DNA of 6,254 nucleotides from JBNJEM01 sp051745935 (GTDB taxonomy: Bacteria > Planctomycetota > Planctomycetia > Pirellulales > Pirellulaceae): contig JBNJEM010000480.1 in the NCBI GenBank assembly GCA_051745935.1, positions 1-6,254 on the forward strand, in the 5' to 3' direction. The position numbers and the translations under genes are program-made. Positions 1-5,092 of the stretch are shown here, in pieces. The notes beneath the pieces were generated by a model, which saw nothing but the letters and a program-made list of their open reading frames with translations, made no database searches and was not told where the DNA came from. The stretch's first letter is position 1. Every line of letters begins with the position of its first letter.

Positions 1-55
1 GGACGGCTTGCGTCGGGCAGCGTTCCACCCGGAAAATCCAGCCGCCTGAAATATA
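1..55 (-). repeat. Left arm of a ~55-bp inverted repeat
   Basis: The reverse complement of this segment matches 3997-4052 with one substitution and one 1-nt indel. The 32 bases at 1-32 are identical to those at 4021-4052. The match starts at the window edge, so the repeat may extend further upstream. The inner edge at 55 is sharp, because the AT-rich bases that follow do not match. No reading frame is preserved between copies because of the indel, which argues for a non-coding repeat. What it is (dispersed intergenic repeat, recombination site or duplication scar) cannot be decided here. Confidence 0.9.
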
Positions 56-100
56 ATAATCTCACACCGTTACACGCTTGTAAAAAAATCACACAGGCCC

Positions 101-131
101 TTGACGGTCGCCGCCGATACTACAATACTAT
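101..131 (+). promoter_or_regulatory. Probable promoter of the Rrf2 regulator gene
   Basis: TTGACG at 101-106 is a good -35 match. Possible -10 hexamers are AATACT (124-129, 17-nt spacer) and TACTAT (126-131, 19-nt spacer), both 4/6 matches. TACAAT (121-126) is a better hexamer but sits too close. The -10 area overlaps an imperfect inverted repeat, GATA at 116-119 and TATC at 129-132. It also overlaps the 8-mer TATCTCTA (129-136), which recurs before the reductase gene. An operator for autoregulation by the Rrf2 protein is plausible but inferred. Further upstream, 79-93 (TGTAA-N5-TCACA) resembles a degenerate CRP/FNR-type site. Confidence 0.5.
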
Positions 132-162
132 CTCTATCAAGATGGTTATGAAAGGGCGCGTC

Positions 163-621
163 ATGTTGCTTTCCCAGAAATGCCAGTATGCGTTGCGGGC
201 CGTGTTTGAAATGGCAAAGCGGTCCGGAGAGGGGCCGATCAAAATCGAGGCCATCGCGCGGGTCCAATCCATACCGCCTCGCTTTCTGGCTGCGATCTTG
301 AACCAATTAAAACAAGGGGGGTTCGTGAAGTCCCGAAGGGGGGCTGAGGGCGGGTATTTGCTGGCACGCTCAGCAGACGAGCTCAGCGTGGGGGAAGTCA
401 TGCGCTTCGTCGAAGGTCCGCTGGCCCCGGTGGAGTGTGTCACGAAGAAGGGCTCGCAATCCTGTCCACTGGAAGGAAAGTGCGCCTTCATGGCCATGTG
501 GTCCGAAGCCCAGGAAGCCATGGAAAACGTTTACGATCGTACGACATTCCAGGACCTCGTCGATCGTGAAGCCGAGACGACCGAGGGAGGCGAGGAATGT
601 GTACCCACGTACTGCATCTAA
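163..621 (+). CDS. Rrf2-family transcriptional regulator, probable Fe-S sensor
   Basis: This is a 152-residue cytoplasmic DNA-binding protein of the Rrf2 family (IscR, NsrR, RirA, CymR). It opens with the family-typical MLLSQKCQYALRAVFEMA and carries a winged helix-turn-helix over about residues 1-68, with the wing RRGAEGGYLLAR at 58-69. Three central cysteines, Cys92, Cys101 and Cys107 (C-x8-C-x5-C), sit where IscR, NsrR and RirA bind an Fe-S cluster, though the first gap is a little longer than in IscR. Further cysteines lie at 7, 146 and 151, the last two in the tail. I chose the ATG at 163 over the in-frame ATGs at 142 and 148 because AAAGGG at 151-156 gives a ribosome-binding site with a 6-nt spacer, and because family members start here. 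The next genes are sulfite reductase, CobA-HemD, Thi4 and a cysteine desulfurase. Control of sulfur or Fe-S metabolism is therefore likely, and nitric oxide sensing (NsrR-like) is less likely. The signal sensed is inferred. Confidence 0.93.
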   Translation: MLLSQKCQYALRAVFEMAKRSGEGPIKIEAIARVQSIPPRFLAAILNQLKQGGFVKSRRGAEGGYLLARSADELSVGEVMRFVEGPLAPVECVTKKGSQSCPLEGKCAFMAMWSEAQEAMENVYDRTTFQDLVDREAETTEGGEECVPTYCI

Positions 622-625
622 ACGC

Positions 626-650
626 GGCGGGATGGCCCCCTGTTTTTTTT
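626..650 (+). terminator. Weak terminator-like element after the Rrf2 gene
   Basis: A short GC hairpin (GGG at 629-631, loop ATGG, CCC at 636-638) precedes a run of eight T at 643-650, starting 5 nt after the Rrf2 stop codon. The T tract is convincing for a Rho-independent terminator, but the visible stem is only 3 bp, so termination may be partial. If it works, the reductase gene needs its own promoter, and a candidate begins right at the T tract. Confidence 0.3.
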
Positions 651-676
651 GCATGTATCTCTACTAATTTGATAAA
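649..676 (+). promoter_or_regulatory. Candidate promoter/operator for the siroheme reductase
   Basis: An AT-rich island (about 643-689) stands out from its GC-rich surroundings. TTGCAT (649-654) and GATAAA (671-676) are separated by 16 nt and could be -35 and -10 elements. The spacer contains TATCTCTA (656-663), also present in the Rrf2 promoter region. The 7-mer TAATTTG occurs twice, at 665-671 and 683-689, 18 nt apart. This arrangement would suit a repressor site, but no Rrf2 operator consensus is clearly matched. Confidence 0.3.
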
Positions 677-850
677 GAAAGTTAATTTGGACCGAAGGGA
701 TGGCGGTCTCGCGGGGAGTCGGTTTGGTGGGGGCCCGAGGTTTATCCATCGGGGGCAGCGGAACAAGAGGGTCGAAAAGGTTGAGGGGCGAATGTGGCAT
801 TCATACTCGGCGGCTGAAACCGGCATTTCCGCCGCCCAGGATCGTTGACC
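677..850 (+). other. Long non-coding leader before the reductase, with small hairpins
   Basis: No convincing gene lies between the Rrf2 stop codon and the reductase start. Three short stem-loops can be drawn: 690-694 with 704-708 (GACCG/CGGTC), 734-738 with 749-753 (CCCGA/TCGGG), and 808-813 with 829-834 (CGGCGG/CCGCCG, 15-nt loop). The last ends 16 nt before the Shine-Dalgarno AGGAG at 851-855. If transcription starts near 683, the leader would be about 180 nt. I recognise no known riboswitch here. GC-rich DNA forms such stems by chance, so a regulatory role is only a possibility. Confidence 0.25.
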
Positions 851-862
851 AGGAGCTGACTC

Positions 863-2317
863 ATGGGACTTACCGATCAGGTCGAATTTCCCTGTGAACG
901 GATGCCGGAGGATGGCCAGAAGGCCCGGCTACTCGGCATTTATCCACAGCGCCAGGCGGGGCTTTTCATGCAGCGCGTGCGGGTTCCGGGCGGCAGGATT
1001 GGCCTGGAACAGTGGCGGGGGCTCGCCGACTTGGCGGCCAGGTACACGCCTGATTTTCCCCTGCACATGACCACGCGGCAGGACGTTGAACTGCACGGAG
1101 TCGGTCCGGGGACGATTGCCGACGTCCAGCGCGGGATACACGAGCTGGGCCTGACCAGTGCCGGGGCGTGTGGCGATACCATGCGCAACATCACGTGCTG
1201 TCCGAGCAACGGTTTGCGTGCCGGGACATGGGATGCGTGGGATGTGGTCAAGTCGATTCAAGCCTGCGTGGAGTCGCTTCCGTGGATCACGGATCTTCCC
1301 AGGAAGTTCAAAATCAGTGTGTGCGGATGTTTTGAGTCTTGTACCCGACCGTGGCTCAACGATCTTGGGTTGGTCGCGAACGAGGAAGGGCGGTTTCGCG
1401 CGGTGGTTGCGGGGTCTCTAGGGGCAAAGCCTGGGACGGGGATCTCGTTGCCTGAGCCGGTCGCCGTGGAGCACGTTCTGCCTCTGGTTGTGGCGCTGTT
1501 GCGCCTGTTTCATGCCGAAGGCGATCGAAAGCGGCGGCAGCGAGCCAGGCTGCGGCACGTGCGGGAGCGGCTGGGCGACAAGGCTTTCCTGGAGCGAGTG
1601 GAGGAATTGTTCCACGAAGAAAGGGCAGGCGGATCCCATCGCATCGCCCAGCTGTCGCGAGTGGAGGGGAACACGCCGCTCCAGGCCCGCTTGCACTTAC
1701 CGCTGGGCGACCTCATGCCGGACAGAGCGAAAGAACTGGGCCGGGCGGTGGAGGAGGCACGCGGGCGGTTGCGCGTGGGCCTGGCGCATGACCTGCTGGT
1801 TTACACCCAGAATCCGGTCACGCTTAGTCCGCCCTTGCGGGCTCTGTTGGACCATGGGCCGGTGGTGGCCTGCCCGGGATCGACCTGGTGCAGCAGAGGA
1901 ATCGCGGACTCGCGCGGCGCGGCGGAGCGAATCGGTCGCCGGTTGTCGCGAAAAGCATGCGTGCCGGTCGCCGTGTCCGGCTGTCCGAATGACTGCCCCC
2001 ACGCCGCCTCGACGTCAATCGGTCTGATCGGTCGCAAACGGCGTCTGGAGGGAGAACCGGTCACGGGGTTTCGCGTTTTGCTCGGCGGTGGCCAGGGAGC
2101 CGGACCGGGGTTGGCTCGCGAGGTTCATCCATTCGTGCCCGCCGAAGAGATCGACGAGGCCGTGGGTTGGATCGTGGATCGGTATCGGGAAGCTGTCGAT
2201 GAGGGTGTGACAGCGAACTTCAATGAATGGATGTCCAATGAGTTCAAGGGATTAGGGGAATCGCTGGATTGTCGCCTTGGAGCCTCGGCCACGAAGGACG
2301 GTCTCGACGCGGGCTAA
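863..2317 (+). CDS. Siroheme/[4Fe-4S] reductase, probable assimilatory sulfite reductase
   Basis: This 484-residue protein has the two-repeat architecture of ferredoxin-type nitrite/sulfite reductases and would reduce sulfite to sulfide (or nitrite to ammonia) by six electrons in the cytoplasm. Siroheme contacts are visible as MTTRQ (69-73, with Arg72) and Arg108 in the MRNIT segment. The anion-binding PRKFK at 146-150 supplies Lys148 and Lys150. As I recall the structures, E. coli SiR uses two lysines here (Lys215, Lys217), whereas plant nitrite reductase has Lys then Asn (PRKWN), so sulfite is the favoured substrate. The cluster ligands are Cys337 and Cys343 (C-x5-C) and Cys374 and Cys378 (GCPNDC). 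No flavin domain is fused and no CysJ-like gene is in the window, so ferredoxin is the likely donor. The start is supported by AGGAG at 851-855 with a 7-nt spacer. The first repeat has unusually many cysteines (103, 112, 113, 154, 156, 160). The downstream siroheme-precursor gene fits this cofactor need. A nitrite reductase role is not excluded. Confidence 0.92.
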   Translation: MGLTDQVEFPCERMPEDGQKARLLGIYPQRQAGLFMQRVRVPGGRIGLEQWRGLADLAARYTPDFPLHMTTRQDVELHGVGPGTIADVQRGIHELGLTSAGACGDTMRNITCCPSNGLRAGTWDAWDVVKSIQACVESLPWITDLPRKFKISVCGCFESCTRPWLNDLGLVANEEGRFRAVVAGSLGAKPGTGISLPEPVAVEHVLPLVVALLRLFHAEGDRKRRQRARLRHVRERLGDKAFLERVEELFHEERAGGSHRIAQLSRVEGNTPLQARLHLPLGDLMPDRAKELGRAVEEARGRLRVGLAHDLLVYTQNPVTLSPPLRALLDHGPVVACPGSTWCSRGIADSRGAAERIGRRLSRKACVPVAVSGCPNDCPHAASTSIGLIGRKRRLEGEPVTGFRVLLGGGQGAGPGLAREVHPFVPAEEIDEAVGWIVDRYREAVDEGVTANFNEWMSNEFKGLGESLDCRLGASATKDGLDAG

Positions 2318-2342
2318 GCCTCGTCGTTTGGCCAGCTCCAAG

Positions 2343-2379
2343 CGGTCATTGATGTGCCGGCGGCTCCTGACCGGATTTT
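2343..2379 (+). terminator. Weak terminator-like hairpin after the reductase gene
   Basis: CGGTCA (2343-2348) can pair with TGACCG (2368-2373), followed by GATTTT. The 19-nt loop and the short T run make this a poor Rho-independent terminator. It is the only candidate between the reductase stop codon and the features further downstream. Confidence 0.2.
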
Positions 2380-2397
2380 GGAACGATCTTGGAACGA
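2378..2397 (+). repeat. Tandem 9-mer repeat with an 11-bp period
   Basis: TTGGAACGA occurs at 2378-2386 and again at 2389-2397, separated by two bases. The spacing is close to one helical turn, so two protein subunits could bind the same face of the DNA. The repeat lies just upstream of the candidate leader ORF at 2407. An activator or repressor site is possible, but chance cannot be ruled out. Confidence 0.4.
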
Positions 2398-2406
2398 GGG
2401 ATATCG

Positions 2407-2562
2407 ATGCCCCGGGAGCGGAGCAATTCGAACCACGTTGCGGGCGGCGGTGAATGGGAGACCGCCGGTCGGCGCATGGTGTGCCGACGGCTACCCAGGC
2501 CTTTCGTTTTTCGCCGCGATCGATACGCCACGTTCCGCTTTATTTGGTTTATTCGACGATAG
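2407..2562 (+). CDS. Possible 51-codon leader ORF upstream of cobA-hemD
   Basis: This is an ATG-initiated frame of 51 codons with GAGGG at 2396-2400 as a reasonable ribosome-binding site (6-nt spacer). It ends in TAG 12 nt before the cobA-hemD start. The product would be very basic, rich in arginine, with an aromatic/arginine C-terminal tail (FRFIWFIRR). I do not recognise it as any family. In favour: the cobA-hemD ATG has no Shine-Dalgarno of its own, so translation of this frame could deliver ribosomes to it. Against: the composition is what random GC-rich DNA yields, and the frame overlaps two strong hairpins. A leader peptide is a hypothesis. A competing frame, 2354-2578, overlaps the cobA start by ATGA but has no ribosome-binding site. 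Confidence 0.22.
   Translation: MPRERSNSNHVAGGGEWETAGRRMVCRRLPRPFVFRRDRYATFRFIWFIRR
2445..2511 (+). promoter_or_regulatory. Two mutually exclusive hairpins in the cobA-hemD leader
   Basis: Hairpin A pairs CGGCGGT (2445-2451) with ACCGCCG (2461-2467) across a 9-nt loop. Hairpin B pairs GCCGGTCGGC (2464-2473) with GCCGACGGC (2483-2491), with one bulged G and two further pairs towards a 5-nt loop. They share 2464-2467, so only one can form at a time. A T-rich stretch (CTTTCGTTTTT, 2501-2511) follows B at a distance of 9 nt. The layout resembles an attenuator, but the T stretch is too far from B for a standard intrinsic terminator. GGGAGACCGCC (2456-2466) slightly resembles a B12 box, but the rest of a cobalamin riboswitch is missing. 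Confidence 0.3.
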
Positions 2563-2574
2563 TGATCCAATTTC

Positions 2575-3993
2575 ATGATCCATGGCACGGTATATCTGAT
2601 TGGCGCGGGACCTGGTGCCGCTGATCTAATCACGGTACGAGGGCGCCGGGTGCTGCAATCGGCCGACGCGGTGCTGGTCGACCAGCTGGTACCGCGCGGC
2701 GTCCTCTCCGAACTCGAGATTCCGGCGGGGGCCAAGCAGGTCGAGTGGCTCGCGGACAAGAGGCCTCGTTGGTCGCAGACTCGAATTAACCGTTGGCTGA
2801 CGATCCAAGCTCGGCAAGGAAGGACCGTGGCGAGGCTTAAAGGTGGCGATCCGTTTGTTTTTGGACGCGCCGAGGAGGAAACGGGCCATTTATCCAAACT
2901 CGGTATCCCCTGGCAGGTGGTTCCGGGGCCCAGTTCGTTCACCGCTGCCTTGACCGCGGCCGGTTTCCCATTGACTCGCCGTCACGAGGGACGCAGCTTT
3001 TCGGTGGTTACCGCCAGGGTGGCCAGCGGCGCCGTTGCCGACCATTTTCCGAAGTCGGATTCGCTCATCATCATGATGGGCGTCCAGGTATTGGCGCAGG
3101 TCGTGGCACGGCTGCTGGCGGACGGCTGGCCGCCGGATACGCCCGCTGCCATTGTCGAAAGGGGGACGCTGGCCTGGGAACGGAGGGTGTTGAGCCCACT
3201 GGCTCGGTTGGCGGAGGCGGGTAAGGAGGCGGGGATCGCCGCTCCCGCCTGTCTGCTGGTTGGCGACGCGGCCGCTCCCCTAGTCGCCGCGCGGCAACGT
3301 TCGACGATTCTTTTTACCGGTTTGGATCCCGGCAACTTCCGGACGCTCGGTGACCTGATACACTGGCCCGCTCTGGAACTGGCCCCTCATGCCGAAGCAA
3401 AGGAGACGTTGCCCGGCGTACTGTTCTCGCTCGAGAATCGTCAGTTCGACTGGGTCTTGTTTGCCGGCAAGGTCGGCGTGCGGTCGTTTTTCGAGCAAAT
3501 CAACAAGCGTGCCTTGGATTCGCGGCTGTTGGCCGGTGCCAGCATCGCCACGATCGAGCGGGGAACGGCGAACCGTTTGGGCGAGCACGGGATTCACGCG
3601 GATGTTGTCGCCGAAAACGGAGATGCGGAAGAGACGCTCGAGGTACTGGGCGGACTCGGCGGCCGGTCGGTTCTGATCGTGGCAGGTACTCATTCACCAC
3701 GGCGTCTGCGTGACGGGCTCGGAAGCCGCGGCGCGACGGTCAGTATCCTGTCACTGAACCGCGTGATTCCCAATCGTCGACTCGGACGGCCCTTGCCGGA
3801 CCATGACGTGATCTATTTCGTGAGTCCCTCCGGCGTGCGTGCCTACTATTCCGCGTACCGGGCGGCCGCGTTTCAACGCCCGGTATGGTGCCTTGGCGAA
3901 GAGACTCGCCGGGAACTCATGGACTTCGGCGTCGAAGCGAGCGTGTTGGTGCCCGGCGAGTCCGCCATCGCGGATGCCGTCGTGTCGGCATGA
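2575..3993 (+). CDS. cobA-hemD: Uroporphyrinogen-III C-methyltransferase / uroporphyrinogen-III synthase fusion
   Basis: This 472-residue cytoplasmic protein fuses two steps of siroheme synthesis. Residues 1 to about 240 are SUMT (CobA/CysG-B), which methylates uroporphyrinogen III twice with S-adenosylmethionine to give precorrin-2. Visible are GAGPG (10-14), RLKGGDPFVFGR (87-98), VPGPSS (116-121), the PLTRR region (132-136) and MMG (167-169). Residues from about 243 on are HemD, which cyclises hydroxymethylbilane. It is recognised by VGVRSFF (300-306), SPSGVR (417-422) and the C-terminal LGEETRREL (440-448). HemD is always divergent, so that half is slightly less certain. The dehydrogenase/ferrochelatase half of CysG is absent, so those steps need another enzyme. 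The ATG at 2575 is nearly forced: a stop codon lies in frame at 2563-2565 and the first motif begins at residue 10. No Shine-Dalgarno precedes it, which suggests coupling to an upstream ORF or a leaderless message (GATAGT at 2558-2563 could be a -10 box). It lies next to the siroheme enzyme it would supply. Confidence 0.93.
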   Translation: MIHGTVYLIGAGPGAADLITVRGRRVLQSADAVLVDQLVPRGVLSELEIPAGAKQVEWLADKRPRWSQTRINRWLTIQARQGRTVARLKGGDPFVFGRAEEETGHLSKLGIPWQVVPGPSSFTAALTAAGFPLTRRHEGRSFSVVTARVASGAVADHFPKSDSLIIMMGVQVLAQVVARLLADGWPPDTPAAIVERGTLAWERRVLSPLARLAEAGKEAGIAAPACLLVGDAAAPLVAARQRSTILFTGLDPGNFRTLGDLIHWPALELAPHAEAKETLPGVLFSLENRQFDWVLFAGKVGVRSFFEQINKRALDSRLLAGASIATIERGTANRLGEHGIHADVVAENGDAEETLEVLGGLGGRSVLIVAGTHSPRRLRDGLGSRGATVSILSLNRVIPNRRLGRPLPDHDVIYFVSPSGVRAYYSAYRAAAFQRPVWCLGEETRRELMDFGVEASVLVPGESAIADAVVSA

Positions 3994-4200
3994 AGATATA
4001 TTTCAGGCGGTTGGATTCTTCCGGGTGGAACGCTGCCCGACGCAAGCCGTCCTCCCGTTGGTCGGACTCGCGGCGGAGAACGTCATCCGCGAGCGGTATA
4101 ACAGTGCTGTCCGTTGTAGTACGAGGGTTTGAATGGTTCCTAAGAAGCCATGACAAAACCAGTCAGATTTGTTTGTTGTATCCAGAAAGGGTGAAAGCCG
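3994..4200 (+). other. Intergenic region between cobA-hemD and thi4
   Basis: I see no credible gene in these 207 nt. The region begins with the right repeat arm (3997-4052). It then holds a 7-bp stem, CTCGCGG (4067-4073) with CCGCGAG (4087-4093), without a T tract. TATAAC at 4097-4102 is a good -10 hexamer but has no -35 partner at the right distance. A bulged hairpin pairs ATGGTTC (4133-4139) with GAAGCCAT (4144-4151) around a CTAA loop, followed by weakly T-rich sequence. The conserved blocks of a TPP riboswitch are not present, although a thiamin gene follows. Confidence 0.5.
3997..4052 (+). repeat. Right arm of the ~55-bp inverted repeat
   Basis: This segment starts 3 nt after the cobA-hemD stop codon and is the inverted copy of 1-55. 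Differences are a T for C at 4011 and one extra base in the TTCTT/TTTT stretch near 4016-4020; 4021-4052 are identical. Its outer limit is unknown because the other copy runs into the window edge. Inside each arm there is a small palindrome (TTCC, four bases, GGAA). Near-identity in non-coding DNA suggests a recent duplication or an actively maintained repeat family. Confidence 0.9.
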
Positions 4201-5031
4201 ATGAACAGTTTTCCTAACACGGTCGCGCCGGAAGTCGAGAGCAATGCGGCCATCTTCAGCAAGGCGGGTGAGAAAGAGGTCACGCGGGCGATTGTTGGCG
4301 AGTTCGCGAGCCAGTTCGAGTCATACGTGGAAAGCGACTGCGTGATCATCGGCGGCGGCCCCGCCGGTCTGATGGCTGGCAGAATCCTGGCTGACAGCGG
4401 CATGAAGACATTGATCGTGGAACGCAACAACTACCTGGGCGGCGGCTTTTGGATCGGTGGCTACCTCATGAACAAAGTGACGGTCAGGTCGCCCGCTCAA
4501 AAAGTCCTGGACGAGTTGGGGGTTCCTTACGTCGAGCATTCGGCGGGCCTGTATGTCACGGATGGGCCCCATGCCTGTTCGAAGCTGATTGCCGCGGCGT
4601 GCGACGCGGGGGTGAAATTCGCCAACATGACCGTCCTCGATGACCTCGTGGTTCGCGGCGATAATCGGGTGGCGGGCGTGGTCATCAATTGGTCGCCCAT
4701 TTCCGCCTTGCCCAGGGAGATTACCTGCGCCGACCCGGTGGCACTGGAAACCCAGCTTGTCATTGACGCCACCGGCCATGACGCCTGCGTGGCCAGGAAA
4801 CTGGAACAGCGGGGCATGCTGGACATTGCTGGCTGCGGCGCCATGTGGGTGGAAGGCTCCGAGGACCTGGTCGTCGAGCATACGGGTGAAGTGTGGCCCG
4901 GGCTCATTGCGACCGGCATGGCGGTCTCCACGATCCACGGGCTTCCCAGGATGGGCCCCACGTTCGGCTCGATGCTGCTTTCGGGGAAACGAGCGGCCGA
5001 GATCGCGATCGGGGCTTTGAAAGTGGCATGA
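4201..5031 (+). CDS. thi4: Thi4/THI1-family thiazole synthase, active-site cysteine type
   Basis: This 276-residue cytoplasmic enzyme belongs to the family that makes the thiamin thiazole (ADP-thiazole) from NAD, glycine and sulfur in an iron-dependent reaction. An N-terminal dinucleotide-binding fold shows GGGPAG (51-56) with the acidic Glu74 ending the second strand. Family signatures follow: GGGFWIGG (80-87), DATGHDA (189-195) and, near the C-terminus, the HTGEVWPGL and HGLPRMGPTFG segments. Full length matches archaeal Thi4. At the sulfur-donor position the sequence reads TCADP with Cys176. Yeast THI4 has the sacrificial Cys205 there (SCMDP) and methanogen enzymes have His (HVDP) and use free sulfide. 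This protein is therefore of the cysteine type despite its archaeal-like length. AAAGG at 4186-4190 is a usable ribosome-binding site with a 10-nt spacer. The cysteine desulfurase 61 nt downstream is a possible sulfur partner. The older label 'ribulose-1,5-bisphosphate synthetase' should not be used. Confidence 0.93.
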   Translation: MNSFPNTVAPEVESNAAIFSKAGEKEVTRAIVGEFASQFESYVESDCVIIGGGPAGLMAGRILADSGMKTLIVERNNYLGGGFWIGGYLMNKVTVRSPAQKVLDELGVPYVEHSAGLYVTDGPHACSKLIAAACDAGVKFANMTVLDDLVVRGDNRVAGVVINWSPISALPREITCADPVALETQLVIDATGHDACVARKLEQRGMLDIAGCGAMWVEGSEDLVVEHTGEVWPGLIATGMAVSTIHGLPRMGPTFGSMLLSGKRAAEIAIGALKVA

Positions 5032-5092
5032 CCAGTTTCCCCCGGGGCCTCGGTGGCCTCGATCGTGTCCACGCCAAGGAGTCGAAGAAACC

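Noticed and set aside
142..162. Upstream ATG codons at 142 and 148 as the Rrf2 start
   Set aside because: No ribosome-binding site precedes them, the extra residues do not belong to the family N-terminus, and the ATG at 163 has AAAGGG at a good distance.
863..2317. Dissimilatory sulfite reductase (DsrA/DsrB)
   Set aside because: A single-chain protein with two repeats and one C-x5-C / C-x3-C ligand set fits the assimilatory ferredoxin-type family; no partner subunit or inserted ferredoxin domain is present.
2415..2445. tRNA on the minus strand, suggested by GGTTCGAATT read in reverse complement
   Set aside because: The bases flanking the apparent T loop do not form a T stem, and no acceptor or anticodon arm can be drawn.
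2401..2480. Cobalamin riboswitch in the cobA-hemD leader
   Set aside because: Only a loose B12-box-like GGGAGACCGCC is seen; the other conserved segments, including the GCCACUG block, are missing.
2354..2578. 74-codon frame overlapping the cobA-hemD start by ATGA
   Set aside because: The overlap is attractive, but the frame has no ribosome-binding site and no recognisable domain. The 2407-2562 frame is the better candidate, and even that is weak.
2346..2942. 198-codon open frame on the minus strand
   Set aside because: It lies largely antisense to the SUMT domain, shows low-complexity Ser/Arg/Pro composition and no motif; it is a GC-rich shadow frame.
3994..4200. TPP riboswitch before thi4
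   Set aside because: Neither the CUGAGA block nor the ACCUGA/GGAUAAUGC block is present.
3885..4217. Plus-strand frame running through the right repeat arm
   Set aside because: It starts inside the HemD domain in another frame and runs into thi4. The product is Arg/Ser-rich without motifs, and the repeat copies differ by a frame-breaking indel.
5039..5061. CCCCGGGG palindrome and GGCCTCG direct repeat between thi4 and the desulfurase gene
   Set aside because: The elements are short and GC-rich, lack a T tract, and are easily produced by chance in this composition.
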